Below, one piece after another: positions 31,635 through 41,783 of a DNA stretch of 64,000 bases. Numbering within the stretch: the first letter of the stretch is position 1; each line of letters starts with the position of its first letter. The translations under genes were made by a program, and so were the position numbers. Source of the DNA: Microbacterium arborescens (GTDB taxonomy: Bacteria; Actinomycetota; Actinomycetes; Actinomycetales; Microbacteriaceae); contig QNUV01000099.1 in NCBI GenBank assembly GCA_003339645.1, positions 310,001 to 374,000 of the forward strand. The letters run 5' to 3'. A model generated the notes under the pieces. It saw only the letters and a list, made by a program, of their open reading frames with translations. It did not search any database and had not been told where the DNA came from.

Positions 31635-32389
31635 GCGACGCTGCCGCCGGCGGTCTCGCCGGTACCGCTCCCGGAGCCGGGCTCCATCGGTGTGCGGTTC
31701 GCCGCCTCGGCGTGCTCGGGCTCCGGGTCGGGCTCGAGCAGGTCTCCGAGCACGTCGCGCAGCGCCTCACGGCTGACAGCTCCCTCGCGCAGCACGCGCA
31801 CGGGAGCGGGGTCGGAGCCGACCAGCGTCGTCGCGTCGATGATCGTCGAGGCGATGCCGGTCGCGGCCGGGCCGCCGTCGAGATAGACCGAGACGCTGTC
31901 GCCCAGCATCCGCACCGCGTCGTCGATCGTGACGGCGGCGTTCATCTTCGTGCGGTTCGCGCTCGAGACCGCCAGCGGCCCGCACTCCTCGAGAAGCTCG
32001 AGAGCGAAGCGGTCGGCGGGCATCCGCACGGCCACGGTTCCTCGGGTCTCGCCCAGATCCCACGACAGCGACGGCTGGGCCGGCAGGACGATCGTCAGGC
32101 CGCCGGGCCAGAACGCTTCGACGAGCCGTTCGACCGGTTCGGGCACCTCTGCCACGAGCGCGCGCATCGTGGCGATGCCGGCGACGAGCACGGGGGGCGG
32201 CGACTGCCGTCCCCGTCCCTTCGCGGCGAGCAGCTTGGCGACGGCCGAGGCGCTGAAGGCGTCGGCGGCGACACCGTAGACGGTGTCGGTGGGCAGGACG
32301 ATGAGATCGCCGCGGCCGATGGCCTGGCGCGCCTGGCGCATGCCGGGGAGGACCTGGGTCTCGTCGCGGCAGTCGAAAACGGGAGACAT
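31631..32389 (-). CDS. L-threonylcarbamoyladenylate synthase (Sua5/YwlC/YrdC)
   Basis: 252 aa from ATG 32389. The YrdC domain runs through residues ~10-200 (GDLIVLPTDTVYGVAADAF, KGRGRQSPPPVLV, PGGLTIVLPA, TVAVRMPAD, AVSSANRTKMN). It makes threonylcarbamoyl-AMP for the t6A37 modification of ANN-decoding tRNAs. The C-terminal ~50 residues are a Pro/Glu/Gly-rich tail without the Sua5 domain. It sits between prmC and wecA as in mycobacteria. Confidence 0.93.
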   Translation of the reverse strand: MSPVFDCRDETQVLPGMRQARQAIGRGDLIVLPTDTVYGVAADAFSASAVAKLLAAKGRGRQSPPPVLVAGIATMRALVAEVPEPVERLVEAFWPGGLTIVLPAQPSLSWDLGETRGTVAVRMPADRFALELLEECGPLAVSSANRTKMNAAVTIDDAVRMLGDSVSVYLDGGPAATGIASTIIDATTLVGSDPAPVRVLREGAVSREALRDVLGDLLEPDPEPEHAEAANRTPMEPGSGSGTGETAGGSVA

Positions 32390-32423
32390 GACCGCTCCAG
32401 TGTACGGCGGACCCCGGCCGCTC

Positions 32424-33305
32424 TCAGGAGCGGACGGCCGTCGTGGTGCGGTCGCGCATCGTGAGATCGGGATGGGTGGCCGCTGCCGACCACCCGTCGG
32501 AGGCCAGGATGCTGCGGATCGCGGCCCCCTGCAGCTCGCCGTGCTCGATGACGATGCTGCCCCCGGGATGCACCAGGCGGAGCCCGACTCGCGACAGGGT
32601 CCGCACGACATCCAGGCCGTCGGCGCCGCCGTAGAGCGCCGCCGGCGGGTCCCACAGCCGCACTTCGGGGTCGCGCGGGATCGCGTCGTCGGGCACGTAG
32701 GGCGGGTTCGACACGAGCACCGAAACGGTGCCGTCGAGCTCCGGGAAAGCGCGCTCGAGGTCGATGAAGGCGAGGCGGGCGTTCGAAGCCCCGACGAGGG
32801 CGAAGTTCTCCTTCGTCCAGATGAACGCGTCGACGGAATTCTCGGCGGCGAAGACCCGGGCGTGCGGCACCTCCGTCGCCAGCGCCAGGGCGATCGCACC
32901 CGACCCGGTGCCGAGGTCGACGGCGACGGGCTCGGGGCCCGCGGCAGCACGCAGCAGGTCGATCGCGATCTGCGCGACCGATTCCGTCTCGGGACGCGGC
33001 ACGAAGACGCCGGGACCGACGCGGAGCTCGAGGTGGCGGAACGGTGCGACCCCGGTCAGATGCTGCAGGGGCTCGCGCGCCGCACGGCGGGCCACGAGGT
33101 CGGCCAGTCGCGCGGCCTCTTCCTCGCCGATCGAGTCACCGCGGAAGACCGCGGCCGACAGCTCGCCCCGTCCGATGCCGAGGACGTGCGCGGCGAGGAG
33201 CTCGGCGTCGACCTGCGGGGTCGGGACGAAGGCGGCCTCGAGTTCGGCGGTCGCGGCACGCAGGACCTCGGTCAGGGTCGATGCGGGAGGGGGCGCGGTG
33301 CTCAT
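32424..33305 (-). CDS. prmC: Peptide chain release factor N5-glutamine methyltransferase
   Basis: 293 aa from ATG 33305. SAM-binding motif VDLGTGSGAIALALA (about 122-136) and the catalytic NPPY in VSNPPYVPDD. N-terminal helical domain with VPTPQVDAELLAAHVLG and PLQHLTGVAPF. It methylates the Gln of the GGQ motif in RF1/RF2. prfA lies on the same strand 1.8 kb away, with cysK-cysE inserted between them in the opposite direction. The frame continues upstream to 34403 as a shadow of cysK. Confidence 0.94.
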   Translation of the reverse strand: MSTAPPPASTLTEVLRAATAELEAAFVPTPQVDAELLAAHVLGIGRGELSAAVFRGDSIGEEEAARLADLVARRAAREPLQHLTGVAPFRHLELRVGPGVFVPRPETESVAQIAIDLLRAAAGPEPVAVDLGTGSGAIALALATEVPHARVFAAENSVDAFIWTKENFALVGASNARLAFIDLERAFPELDGTVSVLVSNPPYVPDDAIPRDPEVRLWDPPAALYGGADGLDVVRTLSRVGLRLVHPGGSIVIEHGELQGAAIRSILASDGWSAAATHPDLTMRDRTTTAVRS

Positions 33306-33431
33306 GGCGCCGACAAGCCTAATCACGAGTGCGGATTCGTCACATTCGGCTCCCACGGCGAGGGGCGACAATAGGCTGGGGCGACGATCCCGCCGCGACG
33401 CGGCATCCGCTCGAAAACCCGAAAGGCAGAC

Positions 33432-34385
33432 ATGTCCGACCCGGTCACCCACGGCATCCACCCCGACATCACCACCGCGTACGGCAACACGCCTCTCGTG
33501 CGGTTGAACCGCGTCAGCGAGGGCCTGCCGGGCACCGTGCTCGCCAAGCTCGAGTTCTACAACCCGGCGTCGTCGGTCAAGGATCGCCTCGGCATCGCCA
33601 TCGTCGACGCCGCCGAGAAGGCCGGCGCTCTCCAGCCCGGCGGCACGATCGTCGAGGGCACGAGCGGCAACACCGGCATCGCACTGGCCATGGTGGGCGC
33701 AGCGCGCGGCTATCGCGTCATCCTCACGATGCCCTCGTCGATGTCGATGGAGCGCCGTCTGCTGCTCAAGGCGTACGGCGCCGAGCTCGTGCTCACCGAC
33801 CCTTCGCTGGGCATGAAGGGCGCCGTCTCGGAGGCGGAGAAGATCGCCGCCGAGACGCCGGGAGCAGTCCTCGCGAAGCAGTTCGCCAACGAGGCCAACC
33901 CCGACATCCACCGCCGCACGACGGCCGAGGAGATCCTCCGCGACACCGACGGCCAGGTCGGATACTTCGTCGCCGGTATCGGCACGGGCGGCACGATCAC
34001 CGGCGTCGGCCAGGTGCTCAAGGAGCGCCTCGCCGATGTGAAGGTGGTCGCGGTCGAGCCGAAGGACTCCCCTCTGCTGACCGAGGGGAAGCCCGGCCCC
34101 CACAAGATCCAGGGCATCGGGCCGAACTTCATCCCGCCGATCCTCGACCAGGGCGTCATCGACGAGGTGCAGGATGTCACCTTCGACGACGCGATCCGCG
34201 TCGCGCGCGAGGTCGCGCAGAAGGAAGGCATCCTCGTCGGCATCTCGTCGGGTGCGGCCGTCTGGGCCGCGCTCCAGGTCGCAGCGCGTCCCGAGGCCGA
34301 GGGCAAGAACATCGTCGTGATCATCCCCTCGTTCGGTGAGCGCTACCTCTCGACCCCGCTGTTCGAGGACCTGCGCGAAGACTGA
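33432..34385 (+). CDS. cysK: Cysteine synthase A (O-acetylserine sulfhydrylase)
   Basis: 317 aa. The PLP lysine lies in [11 protein letters not shown] (about residue 43), [12 protein letters not shown] binds the phosphate, [10 protein letters not shown] is the Gly loop, and [11 protein letters not shown] is conserved. It condenses O-acetylserine with sulfide. GAAAGG precedes ATG. The stop overlaps the cysE start by 1 nt (TGATG), so the two are translated together. The pair interrupts the otherwise conserved prfA-prmC order. Confidence 0.97.
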   Translation: MSDPVTHGIHPDITTAYGNTPLVRLNRVSEGLPGTVLAKLEFYNPASSVKDRLGIAIVDAAEKAGALQPGGTIVEGTSGNTGIALAMVGAARGYRVILTMPSSMSMERRLLLKAYGAELVLTDPSLGMKGAVSEAEKIAAETPGAVLAKQFANEANPDIHRRTTAEEILRDTDGQVGYFVAGIGTGGTITGVGQVLKERLADVKVVAVEPKDSPLLTEGKPGPHKIQGIGPNFIPPILDQGVIDEVQDVTFDDAIRVAREVAQKEGILVGISSGAAVWAALQVAARPEAEGKNIVVIIPSFGERYLSTPLFEDLRED

Positions 34386-34957
34386 TGGGATCGCTCCGAG
34401 CACGCATCCGCGAAGACCTGGCCGCCGCGAAGCTCCGCGACCCCGCGGCGCGCAGCGGCCTCGAGATCGCGTTGCTGTACCCGGGGCTGCACGCGGTCTG
34501 GTCGTACCGCATCATGCACCGGCTGTGGCTCCGGCGCGCGCGATTCCTCGCGCGCGCCGGGTCGCAGCTGACCCGCTGGCTCACGGGGATCGAGATCCAT
34601 CCGGGGGCGCGGATCGGCAGGCGATTCTTCATCGACCACGGCATGGGCGTCGTGATCGGCGAGACCGCCGTCGTCGGCGACGACGTCATGCTGTACCACG
34701 GGGTGACTCTGGGCGGTCGCACCCGTCACGCCGGCAAGCGGCATCCCACACTCGAGGACGGTGTCGCCGTCGGCGCCGGCGCGAAGATCCTCGGTCCGAT
34801 CACGATCGGCGCCCGAAGCGTCGTCGGCGCCAACGCGGTCGTCACGAAGGACGCCCCCGCCGATTCGGTGCTCGTCGGCGTGCCCGCCCGTCCTCGTGTC
34901 CGCCGCGAGGGGGAGGACACCCGCGCGGTGCTGACCGCACCCGAGTACCACATCTGA
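34385..34957 (+). CDS. cysE: Serine O-acetyltransferase
   Basis: 190 aa, the short EpsC-type serine acetyltransferase. A left-handed beta-helix of hexapeptide repeats spans ~65-165 ([41 protein letters not shown]). His in FIDHGMG and in LYHGVTLG are catalytic. It makes O-acetylserine from serine and acetyl-CoA, feeding the overlapping cysK. The C-terminus ends VPARPRVRR plus ~16 residues. Likely one operon of two genes, terminated by the palindrome just downstream. Confidence 0.95.
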   Translation: MGSLRARIREDLAAAKLRDPAARSGLEIALLYPGLHAVWSYRIMHRLWLRRARFLARAGSQLTRWLTGIEIHPGARIGRRFFIDHGMGVVIGETAVVGDDVMLYHGVTLGGRTRHAGKRHPTLEDGVAVGAGAKILGPITIGARSVVGANAVVTKDAPADSVLVGVPARPRVRREGEDTRAVLTAPEYHI

Positions 34958-34974
34958 GTCTGATCGCCGGCTCC

Positions 34975-35038
34975 CGTCGACTCGCCAGAAACGGCGGATG
35001 CGGGGGCCACCGGACCCGCAGATCCTGGCGAGTCGACG
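34975..35038. repeat. 64-nt palindromic intergenic element between cysE and prfA
   Basis: Perfect 14-bp arms CGTCGACTCGCCAG (34975-34988) and CTGGCGAGTCGACG (35025-35038) enclose a 36-nt centre with its own short stem TGCGGG/CCCGCA (34999-35004, 35015-35020). It lies between two convergent genes, so it can end transcription from both. The long loop is unusual for a simple terminator, and the whole looks like a dispersed palindromic repeat unit. Copy number cannot be seen from this window. Confidence 0.7.
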
Positions 35039-35062
35039 CGCCAGCGCGAGGAAGCGCGAGGG

Positions 35063-36139
35063 TCAGTCGTCGGCGAGAGCCGCCAGGCGGGCCTCTTCGT
35101 CGGCGGCGATGCAGCTGTCGATGACGGGTCCGAGGGCGCCGTCCATCACCTGATCGAGGTTGTAGGCCTTGTAGCCCGTCCGGTGATCCGCGATGCGGTT
35201 CTCGGGGAAGTTGTAGGTGCGGATGCGCTCGGACCGGTCCATCCCGCGGATCTGCGAGCGGCGGGCGTCGGATGCCGCGGCATCCCGCTCCTCCTGCTGC
35301 TTCGCCAGCAGCCGGGCGCGCAGCACGCGCATGCCGGCCTCGCGGTTCTGCAGCTGACTCTTCTCGTTCTGCATCGAGACGACGATGCCCGTGGGCACGT
35401 GCGTGATCCGCACGGCGGAGTCGGTCGTGTTGACCGACTGCCCGCCGGGGCCCGAGGAGCGGAAGACGTCGATCTTCAGGTCGTTCGGGTCGATCGTGAT
35501 CTCTTCGGGCTCATCGACCTCGGGGAACACGAGCACGCCCGTCGTGGAGGTGTGGATGCGCCCCTGCGACTCGGTGGCGGGCACCCGCTGCACGCGGTGC
35601 ACCCCGCCCTCGTACTTCAGGTGCGCCCACACTCCCTGCGACGGGTCGGAGGAGGATCCCTTGATGGCGACCTGGACGTCCTTGTACCCGCCGAGGTCGG
35701 ACTCGTTGCGCTCGAGCAGCTCGGTCTTCCAGCCGCGCGAGGCGGCGTACTGCATGTACATCCGCAGCAGGTCGGCGGCGAACAGAGCGGATTCCGCTCC
35801 CCCCTCGCCCTGCTTGATCTCCATGATGACGTCGCGGGCGTCGTCGGGATCGCGCGGGATGAGCAGGCGACGCAGGCGCTCCTGCGCCTCGCGCAGCCCC
35901 TCCTCGAGGGCCGGCACCTCCGCCGCGAACGCGTCGTCCTCACGGGCGAGCTCGCGAGCCGCCGCGAGGTCGTCGGATGCCGCGACCCACGCGTCGTGGG
36001 CCGCGACGATCCGCGACAGCTCGGCGTAGCGCCGGTTCACGCGCTTGGCGCGCGCGGCGTCGGCGTGCACCGCGGGATCGGAGAGCTCCTCCTGAACCGC
36101 GCGGTGCTCGTCGAGCAGCCCTCGGACCGACTCGAACAC
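35063..36139 (-). CDS. prfA: Peptide chain release factor 1
   Basis: 358 aa, GTG start 2 nt after the rho stop. Domain 3 has the GGQ motif in [21 protein letters not shown] (Gln methylated by PrmC). The stop-codon recognition region is around [15 protein letters not shown], with PAT in the PxT position, as expected for RF1. It reads UAA and UAG. It follows rho directly. The rpmE gene that sits between rho and prfA in mycobacteria is absent here. Confidence 0.97.
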   Translation of the reverse strand: MFESVRGLLDEHRAVQEELSDPAVHADAARAKRVNRRYAELSRIVAAHDAWVAASDDLAAARELAREDDAFAAEVPALEEGLREAQERLRRLLIPRDPDDARDVIMEIKQGEGGAESALFAADLLRMYMQYAASRGWKTELLERNESDLGGYKDVQVAIKGSSSDPSQGVWAHLKYEGGVHRVQRVPATESQGRIHTSTTGVLVFPEVDEPEEITIDPNDLKIDVFRSSGPGGQSVNTTDSAVRITHVPTGIVVSMQNEKSQLQNREAGMRVLRARLLAKQQEERDAAASDARRSQIRGMDRSERIRTYNFPENRIADHRTGYKAYNLDQVMDGALGPVIDSCIAADEEARLAALADD

Positions 36140-36141
36140 GA

Positions 36142-38298
36142 TCAGCGGATGCTGTTGTCGTGCCCGCCCGAGTGCGTGGTCGGCGCCGGGATCGACTTCT
36201 GCATCTGAACGAGGAACTCGACGTTGGACTGCGTCTCCTTGAGCTTGTCGAGGATGACGCCGAGCGCGTGCTGCTGGTCGAGCCCGGCGAGGGCACGGCG
36301 CAGCTTCCAGGTGATCTTGACCTCGTCGGACGAGAGCAGCATCTCTTCGCGACGCGTCGACGAGGCATTGACGTCGACGGCGGGGAAGATGCGCTTGTCG
36401 GCCAGCTGACGCGACAGACGCAGCTCGCTGTTGCCCGTGCCCTTGAACTCCTCGAAGATGACCTCGTCCATCTTCGACCCGGTCTCCACCAGCGCCGTCG
36501 CGAGGATCGTGAGCGAACCACCGTTCTCGATGTTGCGCGCCGCGCCGAAGAAGCGCTTGGGCGGGTACAGCGCCGACGCGTCGACGCCACCGGTCAGGAC
36601 GCGTCCCGACGTCGGAGCCGACAGGTTGTAGGCGCGGCCGAGGCGCGTGATCGAGTCGAGCAGCACGACGACGTCGCGGCCGAGCTCGACGAGACGCTTG
36701 GCGCGCTCGATCGCGAGCTCGGCGACCGTGGTGTGGTCCTCGGCGGGACGGTCGAACGTCGAGGCGATGACCTCGCCCTTGACCGTGCGCTGCATGTCGG
36801 TGACCTCTTCGGGACGCTCGTCGACGAGCACGACCATGAGGTGGACCTCGGGGTTGTTCTGCGCGATCGCGCCGGCGATCTGCTGCAGCACGATCGTCTT
36901 GCCGGCCTTGGGCGGCGCGACGATGAGACCGCGCTGTCCCTTGCCGATCGGGGCCACGAGGTCGATGATCCGCTGGGTCAGCTTCTCGGGGCCGGTCTCG
37001 AGGCGCAGGCGCTCCTGCGGGTACAGGGGCGTCAGCTTGCCGAACTCGACGCGGCCGGCGGCGTCCTCGACGGACAGGCCGTTGATCGAGTCGACCTTGA
37101 CGAGCGCGTTGTACTTCTGCCGGCTCGACTGCTCGCCCTCGCGGGGCTGCTTGATCGCGCCGACGACGGCGTCGCCCTTGCGCAGGTTGTACTTCTTGAC
37201 CTGGCCGAGCGAGACATAGACGTCCTGCGGGCCGGGGAGGTAGCCGGTCGTGCGGACGAAGGCGTAGTTGTCGAGGACGTCGAGCACACCGGCGATCGGG
37301 ATGAGGACGTCGTCCTCGCTGATCTCGGTCTCGAACTCGTCGCCGCCCCCGCCCTGGCCACGCCGCTTGTTGCGCTGGCGGCCACGGCCGCTCTGGCCGG
37401 GCGCGTCGTCGTCGTCCGGGCCGTTGTTGCCGCCCTGGTTCTGACCCGCGCCCTGGTTCTGGTTGCCGCCCTGATTCTGGCCGGCCTGACCCTGGTTGCC
37501 CTGGGCGTTGTCCTTGTTGCGGTTGCGGTTGCGGCTGCGCGACCGGCTCCGCGAACGGCCGGACGACTCGCCGTCGCCCTCTCCGGACTCGGTCTTCGAC
37601 GAGTCGTCGGAGGATGCCTCGGCGTCCGGCGCCTGCTCGGCGGGCGTCTCGGAAGCGCCCTCGGCAGCCGGAGCGTCGGCGGATTCGGCCGGGGCGTCGG
37701 TGCCCGGAGCGGCCTCGGTCTCGGCGTCCTTCTTCGCGTTGCGGCCGCGGCCACGGCCACGCGCCGGCTTCTTCGGCGCCTCGGTGGTCTCCGCCGGGGT
37801 GGTCTCTGCGTCGGCGGTCGCCTCGGCGGCATCGGCGGCCGGAGCCGTCTCGTCGGCGGTCGACGCGGCCTCTGCCGAGACGACGTCCGCGGCGGGCGCC
37901 TCCGCGTCGGACGCGGAGGTCTCTGCGGGCGCGTCGGACGCAGCGGTCTCCGCGGCGGGCGCCTCGTCGGTGGCCGGGACATCGGTGCTCTTGGCGCGGC
38001 GGGGCGCGCGCTTGCGCGGCGCCTTCGCCGGCTTCTCCGCGAGCGCTGCGGGCTCCGCGGGCGCTGCGGCCTCGGCGGGCGCCGCGGCCTCGGCGGTCTC
38101 CACGGCCTCCGCCGGGGCGTCCGCCTCGGCAGCAGCAACGTCCGAGGCGTCAGATGCCGCGGCTTCGGCGCGCGTCTCCTCAGCGGGGGCAGCCGCCTCA
38201 GTGGGCGTCTCCACGACGGCATCCTGCTGCTCGGCCGCTTCCTCGGTCGGGGCGTCGACGGTCTCGTCGATCGTCAGGTTCTCGGAGTTGGACTCCAC
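36142..38298 (-). CDS. rho: Transcription termination factor Rho with long low-complexity N-terminus
   Basis: 718 aa, far longer than E. coli Rho (419). The conserved core begins near residue 325: the RNA-binding fold ([33 protein letters not shown]), the Walker A APPKAGKT near 462 and the ring ATPase to the C-terminus ([25 protein letters not shown]). The first ~320 residues are disordered: Ala/Glu/Pro tracts, a basic [12 protein letters not shown] patch, then a Gln/Asn/Gly tract near 262-293. GTG 38298 has GAGGAG upstream. Such N-terminal insertions bind RNA in high-GC actinobacteria. Confidence 0.96.
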   Translation of the reverse strand: MESNSENLTIDETVDAPTEEAAEQQDAVVETPTEAAAPAEETRAEAAASDASDVAAAEADAPAEAVETAEAAAPAEAAAPAEPAALAEKPAKAPRKRAPRRAKSTDVPATDEAPAAETAASDAPAETSASDAEAPAADVVSAEAASTADETAPAADAAEATADAETTPAETTEAPKKPARGRGRGRNAKKDAETEAAPGTDAPAESADAPAAEGASETPAEQAPDAEASSDDSSKTESGEGDGESSGRSRSRSRSRNRNRNKDNAQGNQGQAGQNQGGNQNQGAGQNQGGNNGPDDDDAPGQSGRGRQRNKRRGQGGGGDEFETEISEDDVLIPIAGVLDVLDNYAFVRTTGYLPGPQDVYVSLGQVKKYNLRKGDAVVGAIKQPREGEQSSRQKYNALVKVDSINGLSVEDAAGRVEFGKLTPLYPQERLRLETGPEKLTQRIIDLVAPIGKGQRGLIVAPPKAGKTIVLQQIAGAIAQNNPEVHLMVVLVDERPEEVTDMQRTVKGEVIASTFDRPAEDHTTVAELAIERAKRLVELGRDVVVLLDSITRLGRAYNLSAPTSGRVLTGGVDASALYPPKRFFGAARNIENGGSLTILATALVETGSKMDEVIFEEFKGTGNSELRLSRQLADKRIFPAVDVNASSTRREEMLLSSDEVKITWKLRRALAGLDQQHALGVILDKLKETQSNVEFLVQMQKSIPAPTTHSGGHDNSIR

Positions 38299-38450
38299 GA
38301 GTGCTCCTCTTAAACGGTGGATATGTCAGAACCGCGTCCAGCGCCGTCCACGGCGGGCGCCATCCACCTGCCACACGCGTCCGGCCGACGGCACGGGGTA
38401 TGGATCAGGGGTGTTCGCGGTGATTCGCAGAATTGCGACGGAGGCTCAGA
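38299..38450. other. Intergenic spacer between thrB and rho
   Basis: This 152-nt stretch carries the rho upstream region, ending in the GAGGAG ribosome-binding site. I see no ORF or strong hairpin in it. Confidence 0.5.
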
Positions 38451-39380
38451 TCACAAAGGTGTGGAACCCTCCGTATGGTCCCTCACCATACCACCGCGCA
38501 CATCGACCGCCAGCATCCGCGCGTCCCACGGGGTGTCTGTGGTATGCGCGGCGACCTCGGCGGCGGCGAGGCGCTGGCCCGGACCATCGGCGAGCACGAG
38601 GACGCTGGGGCCGGCACCCGACACGACCGCCGCGAACCCCTCGGCGCGCAGGGCGCGCACGAGCTTGTCGGTCTCGACCATCGCCTGCGCCCGGTAGGAC
38701 TGGTGGAGCTTGTCCTCGGTGGCGGCCAGCAGCAGATCGGGGCTCTGCGTGAGGGCCGCGACGAGCAGCGCGGAGCGCGAGAGGTTGAAGATCGCGTCTT
38801 CACGGGTGACCTGGAGGGGATCGAATCCTCGGGCGACGGATGTCGACATCGTGAAGTCCGGCACGAACACCAGCGGCGCGACGCCGCGGTGGACGAGGAG
38901 CTTCTTGTGCTGCGGGCCGTGCTCGTCGACCCACGCGATCGTGAGGCCGCCGAACAGGGCCGGCGCGACGTTGTCGGGGTGCCCCTCGAGCTCGGTGGCC
39001 AGGCGCAGCAGCGCATCGGCGCCGATCTCGACGTCACCCGCGAGGAGGCCCTTCGCCGCGAGGAGGCCGGACACGACCGCAGCACCCGACGAGCCCATCC
39101 CCCGCCCGTGCGGGATCGCGTTGACCGCCTCGAGACGCACGCCGGGCATCGTCCGCCCGAACGCCTCGTAGGCGTAGGCCATCGCCCGCACGACGAGGTG
39201 CGAGGCATCGGTCGGGACGTCGGCGGCGCCCTCGCCCGCGACGGTGATCTCCAGGCCCGGGCCCGGCAGTTCCGTGACGATGAGTTCGTCGTAGACGCTG
39301 AGCGCGAGCCCCAGAGTGTCGAAGCCGGGGCCGAGGTTGGCGCTGGTCGCGGGAACGCGCACCTGGACCGACCGGGTCAT
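38451..39380 (-). CDS. thrB: Homoserine kinase
   Basis: 309 aa from ATG 39380, overlapping the thrC stop by 4 nt (ATGA). GHMP kinase: [18 protein letters not shown], the ATP loop [20 protein letters not shown], and the C-terminal [12 protein letters not shown]. Phosphorylates homoserine for threonine synthesis. It closes the lysA-hom-thrC-thrB overlap chain. The longer frame to 39716 is a shadow inside thrC. Confidence 0.96.
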   Translation of the reverse strand: MTRSVQVRVPATSANLGPGFDTLGLALSVYDELIVTELPGPGLEITVAGEGAADVPTDASHLVVRAMAYAYEAFGRTMPGVRLEAVNAIPHGRGMGSSGAAVVSGLLAAKGLLAGDVEIGADALLRLATELEGHPDNVAPALFGGLTIAWVDEHGPQHKKLLVHRGVAPLVFVPDFTMSTSVARGFDPLQVTREDAIFNLSRSALLVAALTQSPDLLLAATEDKLHQSYRAQAMVETDKLVRALRAEGFAAVVSGAGPSVLVLADGPGQRLAAAEVAAHTTDTPWDARMLAVDVRGGMVRDHTEGSTPL

Positions 39381-40462
39381 GCCGTCGCCTCCGGCGCGAG
39401 ATCGAGCACGGATGCCACCTCGGAGGTGGTCGCGTCGACGACGACCGGCTCGGCCTGACGGCCGTCCGCGTTGCGGAGAGCCCACTGCGGGTCCTTCAGG
39501 CCGTGACCGGTGACGGTCAGCACGACCGTCGAGCCGGCGGGGATGACGCCCGCTTCGGCACGGTCGAGGAGTCCTGCGACGGTGATCGCCGACGCGGGTT
39601 CGACGAACACGCCGGCCGTGCTCGCGAGGAGCTTCTGCGCCGCGAGGATGCGCTCGTCGTCGATGGCTCCGAACCAGCCCTGGGTCGCATCGCGCGCCTC
39701 GAGGGCGAGGTGCCACGACGCGGGGTTGCCGATGCGGATCGCCGTCGCGATGGTGTCGGGGTCTTTCACGACCTCGCCGCGGACGAGCGGCGCCGATCCG
39801 GCGGCCTGGAAGCCGAACATCCGCGGCACGCGCGTCGCTGCCCCGCGGGCGGCCTCCTCGCGATAGCCGCGAGCGTGAGCCGTGTAGTTGCCGGCGTTGC
39901 CGACGGGCACGAAGTGGAAGTCCGGCGCGTCACCCAGCTGCGACACGATCTCGTACGCCGCGGTCTTCTGTCCGTCGATGCGGTCGGGGTTGACGGAGTT
40001 GACCAGGTGCACGGGGTAATGGTCGGCCAGTTCGCGGGCGATCTCGAGACAGTCGTCGAAGTTGCCGCGGATCTGGATGAGACGCCCCCCGTGCGCGACG
40101 GCCTGGCTCAGCTTGCCCATCGCGATCTTGCCCTCGGGGACGAGGACGGCAGCCGTGATGCCGGCGTGCGCGGCGTAGGCCGCCGCAGACGCCGACGTGT
40201 TGCCCGTCGAGGCGCAGATGACCGCCTTCGCGCCGTGCTCGACGGCGCGCGAGAGCGCGACCGTCATGCCGCGGTCCTTGAACGAACCCGTCGGGTTCAT
40301 ACCTTCGAACTTCACCCAGACGTCGGCGCCCGTACGGTGCGAGAGCTCGCGAGCAGGGACGAGCGGCGTGCCGCCCTCCCCCAGGGTGACGACGGTCGAG
40401 GTGTCGGTGACGTCGAGGCGGTCGGCGAACTCGCGCAGCACTCCCTGCCAGACATGCGCCAT
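39377..40462 (-). CDS. thrC: Threonine synthase
   Basis: 361 aa from ATG 40462, 1 nt after the hom stop. PLP Lys in [10 protein letters not shown] (about residue 60), [15 protein letters not shown] binds phosphate, and [14 protein letters not shown] is conserved. Converts O-phosphohomoserine to threonine. Co-translated with hom and thrB. Confidence 0.97.
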   Translation of the reverse strand: MAHVWQGVLREFADRLDVTDTSTVVTLGEGGTPLVPARELSHRTGADVWVKFEGMNPTGSFKDRGMTVALSRAVEHGAKAVICASTGNTSASAAAYAAHAGITAAVLVPEGKIAMGKLSQAVAHGGRLIQIRGNFDDCLEIARELADHYPVHLVNSVNPDRIDGQKTAAYEIVSQLGDAPDFHFVPVGNAGNYTAHARGYREEAARGAATRVPRMFGFQAAGSAPLVRGEVVKDPDTIATAIRIGNPASWHLALEARDATQGWFGAIDDERILAAQKLLASTAGVFVEPASAITVAGLLDRAEAGVIPAGSTVVLTVTGHGLKDPQWALRNADGRQAEPVVVDATTSEVASVLDLAPEATA

Positions 40463-40463
40463 G

Positions 40464-41783
40464 TCAGTCCCCCTCCACCCGCAGCACCGACACGACGCGC
40501 TTGACGACGCCGCTCTCGCCGAGCGAGGCGACGGCATCGCTGAGGTCCTGCTCGCGGGCGGTGTGGGTGCCGATGACCAGGCGGGCGGTCTGGACATCGC
40601 CGTCGGCGACGATCGTCTGCTCGAGCGTCGCCACCGAGACGTTGCCGTCGCTGAGGAGGCCCGCCACCGCGGCGAGGACGCCGGAGCGGTCGTCGACCTC
40701 GAGTGTGATCTGGTAGCGCGTCGTGACGTGTCCGATCGGGACGACCGGCAGGTTCGCCCGGGTGGACTCCCCCACGCCCACGCCGCCGGCGATGTGGCGG
40801 CGGGCGGCCGAGACGACGTCGCCCAGCACGGCCGACGCGGTCTGCACCCCGCCCGCGCCCGCGCCGTAGAACATCAGATCGCCCGCGGCCTCCGCCTGGA
40901 CGAAGACGGCGTTGTTGGCTCCGTGGACGCTCGCGAGCGGGTGCTCGCGCGGGACGAGCGCGGGGTACACACGCACCGAGATCGTCTCGCCCGACGGCGA
41001 CACCTCGGCGTCGGCGAGCCGCTCGCACACGGCGAGGAGCTTGATGACGTAGCCGGCCTTGCGTGCGGCATCCATCATGTCGGCGTCGATCTGGGTGATG
41101 CCCTCGCGGTGCACGGCGTTCAGCGGCACGGCGGTGTGGAAGGCGAGCGACGCGAGGATCGCGGCCTTCTGGGCGGCGTCGTACCCCTCGACGTCGGCCG
41201 TCGGGTCGGCCTCGGCGTACCCGAGCGCCTGCGCGTCGGCCAGGACGTCGGCGAAGTCCGACCCCTCGCGGTCCATGCGGTCGAGGATGTAGTTCGTCGT
41301 TCCGTTGACGATGCCCATGATGCGCTGCACCCGGTCGCCGGCGAGCGAGTCGCGCAGCGGGCGGATGATCGGGATGGCGCCGGCGGCCGCAGCCTCGTAG
41401 TAGATCGACGCGCCCACCTGGTCGGCCGCTTCGAACAGCTCGGGTCCGTGGGTCGCGAGCAGCGCCTTGTTCGCCGTCACGATGTCGGCTCCGGCACCGA
41501 TCGCCTGGAGGATGCTCGTGCGCGCGGGCTCGATGCCGCCCATGAGCTCGATGACGATGTCGGAGCCGACGAGGAGCGGCTCGGGGTCGGTCGTCAGCAG
41601 CTCGCGGGGCAGCTCGACGTCTCGCGGCGCATCGATGTCGCGCACCGAGATACCGACGAGGTCGAGGGCGGCTCCGGCCCGATCGGCCAGTTCGTCTCCG
41701 TGCTTGAGCAACAGGGCGGCGACCTGCGAGCCGACGGCGCCGGCTCCGAGCAGGGCCACGCGCAGGCGGCGATAGTCCGTCAT
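40464..41783 (-). CDS. hom: Homoserine dehydrogenase
   Basis: 439 aa. NAD(P)-binding [10 protein letters not shown] at the N-terminus, catalytic region [11 protein letters not shown] and the signature [26 protein letters not shown], and a C-terminal ACT domain (~350-435, [31 protein letters not shown]) that likely gives threonine feedback. Makes homoserine for threonine and methionine. It overlaps the lysA stop by 4 nt. Confidence 0.97.
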   Translation of the reverse strand: MTDYRRLRVALLGAGAVGSQVAALLLKHGDELADRAGAALDLVGISVRDIDAPRDVELPRELLTTDPEPLLVGSDIVIELMGGIEPARTSILQAIGAGADIVTANKALLATHGPELFEAADQVGASIYYEAAAAGAIPIIRPLRDSLAGDRVQRIMGIVNGTTNYILDRMDREGSDFADVLADAQALGYAEADPTADVEGYDAAQKAAILASLAFHTAVPLNAVHREGITQIDADMMDAARKAGYVIKLLAVCERLADAEVSPSGETISVRVYPALVPREHPLASVHGANNAVFVQAEAAGDLMFYGAGAGGVQTASAVLGDVVSAARRHIAGGVGVGESTRANLPVVPIGHVTTRYQITLEVDDRSGVLAAVAGLLSDGNVSVATLEQTIVADGDVQTARLVIGTHTAREQDLSDAVASLGESGVVKRVVSVLRVEGD

